Assembly (NCBI GenBank): GCA_008828725.1
Contig: MEHQ01002986.1
Span: 1 to 64,000 of the forward strand
Length of the DNA: 64,000 nucleotides
DNA from: Saccharina japonica
Taxonomy: Eukaryota > Sar > Phaeophyceae > Laminariales > Laminariaceae
Reading direction: 5' to 3'
Part shown: positions 48,687 to 59,127 of the stretch, piece by piece
How the letters are laid out: each line of letters starts with the position of its first letter
Position numbering within the stretch: position 1 is the stretch's first letter
Translations under genes and position numbers: made by a program
Notes under the pieces: generated by a model
What the model saw: only the letters and a program-made list of their open reading frames with translations
Databases searched by the model: none
Told to the model about the DNA's origin: nothing

Positions 48687-49472
48687 CAGTATAGTAACCA
48701 TCTGAGAACGGTACTTTTTTTTTGTGGGTTCTGCCGATGGCTGTACTGAAAGAACCAAGGCGACAATTCACACGCCGGTTGTGTCCAACAATGCCCTGAG
48801 TGAAAATGAAAATTCGTGTTCGCGTCGATCTTTATATTTTTCAGTTTTGCTTTAGTTATAGCCTTGAAAGGCTATTTTTGGTAAGGATTTCAAATGGTCA
48901 ATTTTCAATATATTTATTTTCGGCTGGCTCAGGAAACCACATTCTAGACCCAATATTGAAAATGTGTTCCCGGAGGATTGTGGTGACAAGCTATACGATC
49001 ATCATACAAGTTGTATTGTAGTAAAATATCCATTTTTGATGGCGCTGAAAATTTTTCCGTTTTCGTTTTTTTTCCTTACTGACAGTAAGGAATTAACCCG
49101 AAAACGGGAAATTTTTCAGCGCCATCAAAAATGGATATTTTACTACAATACAACTTGTATGATGATCGTATAGCTAATCACCACAATCCTCCGGGAACAC
49201 ATTTTCAATATCGGGTCTTGAATATGGTTTCCTGAGCCAGCCGAAATTAAATATATTGAAAATTGGCCATTTGCAATCCTTACCAAAAATAGCCTTTCAA
49301 GGCTATAACTAAAGCAAAACTGAAAATATAAAAATCTACGCGAACGCGAATTTTCATTTTCACTCAGGGCATTGTTGGACACAACCGGCGTGTGAATTGT
49401 CGCCTTGTTCTTTCAGTACAGTCATCGGCAGAACCCACAAAAAAAAGTACCGTTCTCAGATGGTTACTACTG
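48687..49472. mobile_element. 786-bp full-length hairpin MITE with TA duplication
   Basis: The whole element is one inverted repeat. Arms of about 390 bp are well over 90 % identical by eye and meet at the palindrome TTCCTTACTGACAGTAAGGAA near 49080. The ends read CAGTA(TA)GTAACC and the inverse, flanked by TA at 48685-48686 and 49473-49474, as in Tc1/mariner-type elements. It has no transposase. Transcription through it would give a nearly perfect double-stranded RNA. Confidence 0.85.
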
Positions 49473-49474
49473 TA

Positions 49475-50914
49475 GAGTAGTACATAACGTATTTTTACTG
49501 CTGCTGTGATGATGCTATTGTGAGTTGTTTTGTACTACATCCACAGTGTGCACATTGACAATGGGATATTTGAGTAGAGAAGAACGACAAAAAATGATTT
49601 GTAACAGTTCATCCGACGAAACAAATTGTGTTTCCAATCTCCTCGTGATGCTACTATAACTGGGTGTAGTTATCGATGCGCATTACGTTTTTATATCGAG
49701 TCACGATTTGATTCAGGATTTACATGTTTTGTACTACAATGTCATCAACTTGGGGGCCTGTGAGATAATGCAATAAAAAAAAGATTTTACATGTATTTTA
49801 CAACACTTGGTTGCAGGGTAGACGTTTTAAAACATATGTTACACCATACCTGGTACCTGGAACAATAGGAGGTGGACATTAAACTTATAGGCGAGGTATT
49901 ATGCCGGGATATTATAACTGGAAGATTGGACTACCTCGGCAACTAGTTAGTATCATACCCGGTATTGTTTTGATATTGCATGGCATTGCCGGTGTAGGAG
50001 TACTACTGGTATTTATTACTTCCGGCGTTTTTTTTTATTGTGGATTGCTTGGTTGCATTCTTGTTGGTTATTTGAAGGCGAACTGGAGAATATTTACTTT
50101 GAGAGCTCTGATACTGATAGCATTTCATCTACCAGACATATACATGCATAATATTTCCAAGGGGAGCACAGCGAGGCGGGGGAATATGAGCTTTGTACGT
50201 ACGGAAGAATTGACCAATAATATGTTGAATGTAGGTCCTGCAGTGGTCCATACGTGCATTGGGCAAAATGACCACGTACAGCAGTAGCAGTATCAAAGGA
50301 ACACCTCCCTGAGATAATCGGGGGTTGCGCTGACGTGCAAACATCAAGCAAAGGGTTTCCAAACCGTCAAGCCAACAGTGTGGGGAGGTGTTTAGGAGAG
50401 TGTTCCTTTTCGCAAGACAAGGCGCGCAAGGTCCGGTGGTCGCTTCACGAAGAAGGCACGCCCACCGCCCAGGTCGGTAGGTCGGTGGTTACGAAAAAGC
50501 AGCTTCGAGCTCAAGAATTTGCTGTGCTGTAAGCTATGGGGCATAAAAGAGACCTGCTTTTGAGGGGCCGCCTCACACCACTCGCGATTACAGAAGCTAC
50601 CGAGCTCGTGGCCGGCCAGGAACAGCAGCCCCGTGCTTCTACTACATATATCGTCGCTGTACCAAGCGGGTAGGCCTTGTGCTGCCTCGTGTGCCGTGTT
50701 CTAGGCAGTTTGGTGTTTTCAAAACCAGTTCGGTATGTACGTTTATGTGCTCGCTTTTCTCTCGCGCTGCTTGCTTTTGTTTTGGCGCCTTGCGAACCGA
50801 CCACAGCGGCGGGGCGTTTATTTTCGAGCAAAAACAACAGACTTTTGTTTGTCAAAATGTTTGGTCAAAAATTCGTGGCAACGGGGTAAACCCTATATTT
50901 TCTCATATTTTGGT
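49475..50914. other. About 1.4 kb with no recognised gene
   Basis: One frame, 49901-50287 (+, 128 residues), begins with ATG and has strongly hydrophobic stretches near residues 13-35 and 37-75, resembling two or three membrane segments. It has no recognisable family. The rest shows nothing supported. Confidence 0.35.
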
Positions 50915-51300
50915 CACGTTTCTATGTTATAGCAATAATGCCCGTACTACTGCTGTTGTATTGTTGCCGTACCGCTCTTGCTTATTTGCTGTGCATGGTG
51001 ACGTGGGTTGGAGACGTTTGCGCAATGTGTTGGAGACGTTGGCGCAAGCAGGCCATTTTTCCAAGCACTACAAAACGCTCGCATGTTCTTATTTTTGGGT
51101 AAGCCATCACGTTTCTATGTTACAGCAATGCCCGCACTGCTGCTGCTGTTGTGCTGCTGCTGTACCGCTCTTGATTGTTTGCTGTGCACGGTGGCCAGGG
51201 TACGGGGTGTGTTGGAGACGTTGGCGCAAGGCGGCATTTGTTTGCCGAGGAGGCGGAGTGCAGCAGTCACTATGCATGGTGGTGAGGGTCAAGCAATGCG
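50915..51300 (+). repeat. Two direct copies of a ~193-bp segment
   Basis: Starting at CACGTTTCTATGTTA (50915 and 51108), the two copies share a CTG-rich middle, a GCTGTGCA(T/C)GGTG word and a TTGGAGACGTTGGCGCAAG word. They keep long forward frames open, but no domain is visible in any of them. Confidence 0.75.
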
Positions 51301-51763
51301 CTGCACTTTCACTTGTGGTGGTCGTCGTCGGGTGGGGGTGCCTGGACAAAGACAGATTACTTTTCATACGACCTGCGGATACTACTACTGCCGGCGGGGC
51401 TTGAAGGGGGCGGTATTTGGTGTGATTTTTACTGGTCGGATGAGTGGGGCAGGCCAGGGGGTACCCCACTCTGTGTACGGGTGCGCGTTGTCGTTGGGTT
51501 GTCATGGGTCCTGGTCTCCAACAACAGTACGTGTGAGTCATATTGTGGTTTATGATATACGATATATGGGCGCACAGGGACGGGGGTGTACGTTGTGTGG
51601 GCATACAGGGAGGGTTTTTGTGCGGCAGTCAGTCGTTGGGCTGCCACACATCGTTTTATGTGAAACAATGTGGGGAGCGCGGGTGTACAAAGTGTGCACA
51701 GGGGGCGTTTGTTGTGTGTTCTGCATGCTCGAATGAGATGGGGCCGCGGAGGCCCAGTGTTGT

Positions 51764-51987
51764 TGTTGTTTGGATGTTTTTTGGGGTGAGACACTACTGC
51801 GAGGGGAACGTTTGCGTGTTATTTCCTTGATTAAATGCGGAAGGGGGTCGCTACGGATGGATTTTGTAGCATTCCTGTTGTTTGGATGTTTTTTGGGGTG
51901 AGACACTACTGCGAGGGGAACGTTTGCGTGTTATTTCCTTGATTAAATGCGGAAGGGGGTCGCTACGGATGGATTTTGTAGCATTCC
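51764..51987 (+). repeat. Perfect 112-bp tandem duplication
   Basis: 51764-51875 and 51876-51987 appear identical. Such identity next to strongly diverged repeats means a very recent event or an assembly duplication. Confidence 0.95.
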
Positions 51988-52429
51988 GGCCATGGGCATC
52001 AGGCGTGCGCACGTGTACGTACGAGTAGGTATGCATACCTCGTATTCGCAAGGGGCACTATATTGGGCGCACTATGTGTATATATATGTTTGAAGGAAGG
52101 CAGCGGGTAGTCAGGCCGAAGCTGTTGCGCGAAACGCGGATTGTGACAGGAGTGTGAAACGGTCGACGGATATGTATCGTGGGCCCCCAAATGCTGGCGC
52201 ATCAGGTTCGAGTGATACACCTGACGCGATAGTTTGGGGCAGTAAGAATGCTTCGTTTAATCACAAATCTTTGTTGTGGGAGATGGTACCGGCTGCACCG
52301 GTGGACGTTGCGCAAGGTGGCCATATCACGGAGGAGTTGGAATACGGCTGTCACCAGAGGTCTTAGGTGTCGAGTGGTGCGATTGTATGACACGATGTGT
52401 GTCAAGGGTGTTTTAAACGACTGATACGC

Positions 52430-53640
52430 CTTCGGCAGAAGCAAGGGCCAGGGCGCCCGCGTAGTTTCTGTACCGAAGCGGTGATTGGCGACGTGTGCTC
52501 GGCTTGGCGAGCTGGTATATTCGGCAGAGGTACGGACCAAGGTGTCCGTACACTGAACCGAATCAACCATTAAGGGCGCGTACACCGTGGTGTAAACTCA
52601 GGTACTCGGCAGAAGCACAGACCAAGGTGTCTGCGTTGTTCCGCTGGAAGTATAAGCAAGAGGGGGCATGCGCTGTTTAAGAAGCGTGGTTGGCAGAGGC
52701 ACGAATCATCCTGTTTTTCAAGAGTGGCGTGTTCTCGACAGAGGCAAGGGCCAAGAGGCCCGCGTAGTTTCTGTAACAAATCGGTGATTGAGGATGTGGG
52801 CCGCTCGGTGAGCTAGTATTTTTAGCGGAGGCAAGGGCCAAGGTACCCGTGTAGTTCCGTTCGGAATCGATTGTTAATGATGCATACATTGATGTGTGAA
52901 CTCATAGTGTCGGCAGGAGACACAGGTCTGGGTAACGGCGTCGTTCTGTGTCGAAATATGGGTGGAGGGGCGTGTTTCGTGGTGAAAACGCGGGCCTAGG
53001 TTCTTGGTTGTTTGGCGGCGAACGTATGGGCCAGGAAGCGAGCGCCGTTCCGTGACATGGTATCTTCGGCAGAGTCATGACTCTCGTATGTTTAATCAAG
53101 AGTGGTATTATCGGCAGAGACAAGGGCGAGGTTCCTGCATAGCGGCCGTATCGAATCAGTGATTGAACCTGTGCTCCGAAGAGTGAGACGGTGTCTTCGC
53201 TTGGACCAGTTGTCTGAGCTGGCATATTTGGCCGAGGCACGAATCAAGGAATGTTCGTTAAGAGTGTTAATTTATTATAAACAGTAGAAGTGTATGTCCG
53301 TCGCGTGAACGGTTAACAGTGGTTTCGGCAGATGCGCAAGTTAAGATAACAGTTTCGTTTTGTGCCAAATGGTCAAGAAGCGTATGCCGTTTTACTGAAC
53401 TCGTATACCGAATCAAGGTGGTTTTGTCAAGAGTGGTGTATCGTGGACAGAGGCAAGGGCACCCGCGTAGTTTCTGTATCAATGCGATGTTTGAAGACGG
53501 GTGCTCCGTCCGGTGGGTTCGTATCTTCGGCAGAAGCAGGGGCCACGGTGTCCACGTTGTCGCGTGCCGAATCGATCATTTTTGGACGCAGTTGAGTGAG
53601 GTAATTTTTCGCTAGAGGCACGACTCAAGGTGCAAGCGTC
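52430..53640. repeat. Degenerate tandem array with 86-89-bp period
   Basis: The word TTCGGCAGA(A/G)GCAAGGGCCAAGG recurs at about 52432, 52521, 52607, 52733, 52822, 52910, 53066, 53109, 53322, 53440 and 53524, followed in most copies by CGCGTAGTTTCTGT and a GGTGATTGA-type word. The spacing of full units is 86-89 bp, i.e. 29 codons, and some units are shortened to about 43 bp. Both strands give frames repeating every 29 residues (minus strand ALASAENTSSP; plus strand SAEARxKV), but stops occur in most units. Coding origin possible, not shown. Confidence 0.75.
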
Positions 53641-54137
53641 ATTTTGTACTTAGGATATATGGGAGGACGCGCAAGAATTCATGGGAGACGTAGGGTCTCG
53701 TATTTTACGATGAAGTGGATATGCGTGACTTCGATTACCGATGGCCTTTCAAAGGGAGGGACATCCCAAGCGTGTATGTATGTTTTGGTGCTCTCTTGTA
53801 CGGGCGTTGGGTCAACCGTGAATCCGGCCGCAGTTTTTGTTTCCATTATGACAGGCATGGAAATTATGTATTTCATGGTCAGAGCTGCTCGATGGCGTGC
53901 AGTTTGTGTCGACTGGATTGTCGGGCAGTAAGTGTTCCCGTGTTACCAAGCATACACGAGATTTATTGTTCGAGGCGTTTTTGGGACTTGTACTGGGTGC
54001 GAATATGGAGTTTTACGCCGGGTGGAGTGGTAGCTGACTTGCGTGTGTACGGATGCTGGAACGGGGCTGTTTGGAGGTCAGCCCCGGGGTTTTCCCTGGC
54101 CCCCCTTCTTCGAGCGAGGGGTGGCAAATCATTAATT
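53641..54137. other. Spacer before unit H3
   Basis: No recognisable gene. Frames at 53644-53931 and 53715-54167 (+) overlap and lack domains. It shows no similarity to the sequence before H1, so the unit boundary near 54138 seems real. Confidence 0.4.
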
Positions 54138-54599
54138 GACACAATTCGAAAGCAAAGTACAAAATAAGAAATTCGAGAGTCGTTATCTTGAAATTTGTGT
54201 ATAATCACCCTCTCTCGAAAACTAAATCCAGCTTGGGCCAGGTTTCCTGTTTCTCATTACTCGTATGATAGTTGTCCTTACTGTATAGCAGGCCGGGCCA
54301 CCACAAGGATGACAGGGAGAGAGGTGTGTGTGTTCACATAAAAGTGTTGTTTCCACCCGTCGACATCCAGCTCGCCCATTGTCCGTGTCGATTATTCAAT
54401 ACTAGACAAAATACCAGCACTATTGTGTTCGTGAAAACAACCACACAGAGGAAATATACACACGACAATACAATGTCATGTTCATCGTACTGGGTACGAC
54501 AGACACAACCACACTGAAAAGTAAAAAAAATGAAAGAAACAACAGCAAACCTATGGCCATCTCTTACGGATGTTTTCTGAAAACTGAGAATGAACGTTT

Positions 54600-56160
54600 T
54601 TTTCGAGCGTCAAAATCAATTAAGAACATTTCAGTTGGCTACCTTATCATGACCCAAGAACTGAGAATGGTTTCTGGGCAGCGAGTTGTGACGAAAAGTG
54701 TACAACAGCAGTACGAGGAAGACGGTGCTACTCTAACTCGTATACACTCGTACACGAAAGCGCCTCCGAAATATTTCGCTGCCGCCCTGGACTACGGATA
54801 GTCGACGTGTTCGTCGCACCGGAGCACGCAGCGCAGAAGCATTGTACCCGATGGTAGCCAGGACAACAGAAAACACGACGGAGGGGTGTCGTTAAAAGTT
54901 GTGTTTTCCTTCTCCCTTCCTGTGTCCCTCGTTAGTCGCAGTGTATATTGGCTATGACATAGCCCATAGGTCGCAGCTGCAAGGGCAGTATGAAGGCCCT
55001 CGTTGCGGACATTATCACAATCCGATATCATCGAATTGTGGTGATGTCTGAGGCGCGTGCGGGTGGGGAGCGTGGCACAGCAAGCAGCAGCAGCAGCAGT
55101 ACACCTGTGTTGTTGCTTGCTTGGCAACAGACGCGGCTCCTACGCAACTGCTGCTGTTGCGCCACGTTCGTACGCGTGTTGCGTCCAACGATGTGTAGAA
55201 ACCCATAGATTCCAAATCCAATCGCGAGTTTCAATCGTGATCTCAATCGGAAATGCGTTTCCATTTCCGAGGGGAGGCCGACTTGAAAGTGATAATGCGA
55301 AACTTTGATCGGAAATGGACACACTTTCAACCCCGTAAGAGAGGCAATCAGTTTTGAGAACGTTCATTTTCGGTTTTCAAAACCGATTGATAACCTCATG
55401 GGCCCGAAAATGGGTCAATTCCCGATCTGTTTTTTTTTTTTATATCATCTTCAACTCGGACTCCACTCGGAAAAGGAACCCTATTTCCGATCAAGATCGC
55501 GATCGAAACTTCGCTTAGATGTTGCATTATGAGGGGTTTCCGCACATCGTCGGAGGCAACCTGCGTTCGAATGTACCTGAAACAGCAGCTGACTACAAGA
55601 CGCATCTGTCTGATAAGCAAGCAACAGGTGTACTGCTGCCACCCGCGCGTGCCTCAGACATCACCCTAACAGGATGGCATCTGGTTGTGATGGTGCCGGC
55701 CACGAGAGGGGTTGCACAAGAGCCTTCCTACTCTCCTTGCAGCTTCGATTGCGGAATTCTCCAAGGACAACCACAACTAACCTTTCTCGTCGAGAGGTCC
55801 GTCGATCTCTGGGGGAAGTTTTTGTTGACGAACGTGGAATACAAACAGCGAGGAGCAGCGCACAATTTGTAACGACACCCCCTCCGTCGTGTTTTTCTTC
55901 GTCCTGACCACCACCGCATACAATGCCCCTGCACTGCGTGTTCCGGTGCGACGAACTCCTCGGCAACCCGTAGTCCAGGGCTAAAGCAACATATCTCGGA
56001 GGCACTTTCGCGTACAAGTATATACGAGTAGCGCCGTCCTCGTGCTCCCGTTGCATTTTTTTTGTCACAAGTTGCTGTCCAAAAACAATCTCCAACACTT
56101 AAGTCGATAAAGTTGTGAGGTAAAAGATATACGTGTGGTTTCGACGCTCGATAATTCCTC
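54600..56160. repeat. Large diverged inverted repeat inside H3
   Basis: The left arm (54600-55370) is inverted relative to the right arm (55382-56160), with the centre at CGGTTTTCAAAACCG near 55376. H1 has only the right-arm equivalent (3945-4740). Near its outer end the left arm is closer to H1 (TTTCAGTTG(A/G)C(A/T)ACCTTATCATGAC) than to its own right arm, so it probably came from another unit copy rather than by recent self-copying. Confidence 0.65.
55661..56098 (-). CDS. Hypothetical frame downstream of the Ser/Gln-rich frame (H3)
   Basis: A 145-residue minus-strand frame, Arg- and Ser-rich, with no recognisable domain. It lies in the right arm of the inverted repeat, so the left arm (54660-54920, plus strand) carries a related word order. 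The H1 equivalent is spread over several frames. It may be a later exon of the gene starting at 56572, or only a chance frame. Confidence 0.18.
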   Translation of the reverse strand: MLEIVFGQQLVTKKMQREHEDGATRIYLYAKVPPRYVALALDYGLPRSSSHRNTQCRGIVCGGGQDEEKHDGGGVVTNCALLLAVCIPRSSTKTSPRDRRTSRRERLVVVVLGEFRNRSCKESRKALVQPLSWPAPSQPDAILLG

Positions 56161-56275
56161 AATTTTCACTTTTCGAAAGTCATTCCCAATCGATGATCTA
56201 AACACCATCCAATATGGAAACCTTTCTAGTTCAGATTTCAAGCCATTATTTATTCAACCTGATAGTTTTCAGGCT

Positions 56276-56572
56276 TTAGAAGTACGTGCATGAGGAATAC
56301 TGACCATCCGCTATCGCTTCAGATTTTGGAACTGAACCTGTAGAGTACTGATTTGTCTTGTTTGCATCAAACGACGCAAAGCCAACGGCCGCCGAACCGC
56401 TGTGAGCTTTTCTTCGATGTCCAAATACGGGTGTGATTTCGCCGGCGATGCCGAATCGCCATCGCTGCTGCTGCTGCTCTTCTTGCGACATCAGATCATT
56501 TTCGCTGTTGCTGACGACGTTTCTGCTGCTGCTGCTGCTGCTGCTGTCGCTTTCATGTGAGGAAAGAGCCAT
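56276..56572 (-). CDS. Hypothetical Ser/Gln-rich protein, H3 copy
   Basis: A 98-residue frame: Ser-rich residues 3-16, then EEQQQQRWRF near 31-40, then GFASFDANKTN near 64-74. It has the same order as the frame at 4674-5201 in H1, with many silent differences in the FDANKTN block. After TNQYSTG the two copies diverge, and TACAG|GTTCAG here could be a splice donor, which would place the exon end near 56336. Start ATG 56572 is clear here and absent (ATA) in H1. Low-complexity, probably disordered N-terminus. Family unknown. Confidence 0.35.
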   Translation of the reverse strand: MALSSHESDSSSSSSSRNVVSNSENDLMSQEEQQQQRWRFGIAGEITPVFGHRRKAHSGSAAVGFASFDANKTNQYSTGSVPKSEAIADGQYSSCTYF

Positions 56573-57572
56573 ATATCACACAAGCGTCATAGCCCGTAAG
56601 TATAGGTATCGCCGTACGTGTGATCATTTTGCGTGGGTGACATATATTCCCGGCAGATCGGCGGTAGTACTGCTGCTGTAGCGATGGTACCGAAAATTGA
56701 AGTATCTTGCGTTTCCTGGATGCACGAGAGACGGGCAGGAACTGGGCTCAGTTCCTGGAGATTTTGTCAGAATGTAAACGCCTTCAGGAAATGAGAACAA
56801 AATTAGCGATGATGTCCTGACCCAAACTAGATTGTTCAGTTTTTTGGGCTTCGGAAATAGGTGAGGACTACCGAAACCACTGCTAAAAATGTCTCACAGT
56901 ATGTGGTCTAACCGACTACGTAGAACGAGAAAGAAGTGTCATGCCTTACGGAAGGAGATGCTGCAGACCAAACGAAACAAATTAAGAAAATGAAACAGCA
57001 ATACTCGTAGTCACACTGGACTTGAATACGTAGAGCATTGATTACAAATACGAGGCGGAACTTGGAAGTGTGCAGGGCCTATGCTTTATGTGTACCTATC
57101 CGCCAAAATATGGAAAAAACAAAATAGAGTAGCAACTAGCTTTAGCGTAAATAGCGATCACATAGGTGTACTTCTTGGTACGTCGATGGCCCGGGTCAAA
57201 GCCTATATCCTTCATGTATTGTAAAGTTTATCGTAAGGGCTCTGCATGTGACGACGCCCGGTTATGGATTTGAGCCAGAAGGCCTCGAGGATACATTGCG
57301 ACTTTTAGAGGCGATCGACCAAATGTAAATATTTTCTTGATGTGATGGCTTAGGCATGCGCAGTGTCGTGGGGGAAAGAATGCCTGTTGTGTGATGTCGG
57401 ATATCATTCCAATAATATTTGTAGCTTGATAAAGTTCAACACCATGTACAGCAGTGCAAAAATACGATATATTGGAAATATGGCTCGAAGAGGTACCGAT
57501 ACACTAAAAGCAGCCTTACTCGTACAGTATAATTGAAAGCAGCAATGACATTGCCAGTGCTCGATATGTTAT

Positions 57573-57671
57573 AGGCGTCCCTAGAAATTCGTGCAGCAGA
57601 ATTTTTATAGCTACCAGCAACTCGTGTTTGTTTGTGGATTGTTGAAAGTATACTGAGCCGGCGGTGTCAGC
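57573..57671 (-). pseudogene. Remnant of the three-copy conserved exon (H3)
   Basis: A minus-strand frame reading ADTAGSVYFQQSTNKHE and, after a short gap, LLHEFLGTP, aligned with 6091-6327 in H1 and 26188-26403 in H2. Upstream of ADT the frame is interrupted by stops, unlike in the other two copies. Confidence 0.4.
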
Positions 57672-58440
57672 AGCAGTAAGTACGTTTTCTTTGCTGACCT
57701 ACTCCCCTGGCGTACTACGAGTACGGGGTACTGCTGTTGTTTTATAATAAACTAACGACGCAATAAACCCTTACGATCGGGATTCGCTCGGGGGGTTAAT
57801 GCGCATGTTATCGTGTGGCGACATACCGCACGTAAGTGAATCCCCACTGGAATAAAACGATAGTCGTCGTAGAGCCGACTTTTTTGTTTTTGTGCTCGCC
57901 TAATATACTGTTGACTACTGCTATACGATCAGAGCAGAGTCCAACATTACCGATGTGTACTCGTACGGCGCTCAAGGCTACTTGTGCGGCACGGCGGTGC
58001 GCAAACCGTATGGTGTTATCGCGGCCTACGGAACTTAAGTGGTCCCACCACTAGTGGAAATCAAACGCAACGTGATGCACGGTACGTACGGTGTGAATTA
58101 TTATTTTCAATATACCTACTACGTCAGTGCTCAGAGTCCGCTCGTTTGCTTATCCCACCAGCTGCTGGCCTCCCTTTCAGCCCGGTTCCCTCGGCGGTTC
58201 AAACTCCGGCGTCCTGTCAAATGGACGGACGCTGCGAATTCGCTCGTTACGCTCGCACGCCTTTGGTGCGTGACGTACGAGAGGAAATCACCTCGAAGTG
58301 CTGCCCTCTCGGGGTTTCGGCGTTTTCTGCAACTCCTGCCCAGCGACGTCAATTGTTTCTTCCGTGTATATTCTTTCCAACCTCACGTCGACTTGGGGGC
58401 GACGGCCGCCATACCTGAGCGCGGTGGTGAAAAAGCATAC

Positions 58441-59127
58441 ACCTGTGTTGCAATCCCCACAAAACCTAAAAAAAGAAAATCACAGAGACACTGGAACCAC
58501 ACCTGCCCAGTTTTCTTTTCTTGTAGGACATTCCGTAGTTCTGCTCTAGCTCCGAACTTTCCCATTAATCCAATATTTGGCAAGGCAGATATGAGCTCCT
58601 TGGTGCACTCCCGTGAGTGTGCCAAAGCGACAGCAGTTTCCGCGCCCTCCTTCGACGCGGACCTCGTCGCTGAAGTTTGAAAATGTGGTTCCAGGCGCTT
58701 GAATTTGTGGATTCCAGTACTGTAGCCAAGTATTCTTTTTCCTGCCGTAGAACGAGCTCGTGCTCGTTTTATTGCAGCTTTTTTTTCAAAAAGTACCTCG
58801 TGCTCGTTTTACAGCAGGAAAAAAAAACTTAATTAGAGTTCAAGAAACCGCATATTCAAGCGACTGGAACCACATTTTCAAACTTCAACGACGAGGTCCG
58901 CATCGAAGGAGGCCGCGGAATCGGCTGCCGCTTTGGCACACTGACGGGAGTGTACCAAGTAGCTTATATCTGCCTTGCCAAGTTTTGTATTAATGAGAAA
59001 GTTCGGAGCTAGGGCAGAATTACGAAACGTCCTACAGGAAAAATAACTGGGATAGACGTGGTTCCAGTATCTCTTTGTCAAGAGATTTTATAAAATCGTG
59101 TTTTTTTGTGGGCACTGCAACATAGGT
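58441..59127. mobile_element. Fold-back element K2 inserted in H3
   Basis: This is absent from the equivalent point in H2 (near 25520) and so a true insertion. The ends are inverted: ACCTGTGTTGCA on the left and, read on the opposite strand, ACCTATGTTGCA on the right, each followed by CCCAC about 9 bp in. GCATAC flanks both sides (58435-58440 and 59128-59133), a likely 6-bp target duplication. Arms of about 260-280 bp surround a centre of about 150 bp and match both arms of K1. No transposase. Confidence 0.75.

Noticed and set aside
50679..51736. Two overlapping frames of about 240 residues
   Set aside because: They span two direct copies of a CTG-rich repeat, are Cys/Trp-rich and have no recognisable domain.
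52430..53640. CRISPR array
   Set aside because: Repeats are degenerate, adjacent without unique spacers, and the DNA is eukaryotic.
58039..58680. 213-residue plus-strand frame
   Set aside because: It runs from unit sequence across the K2 insertion boundary at 58441 into a fold-back arm, so it is a fusion created by an insertion.
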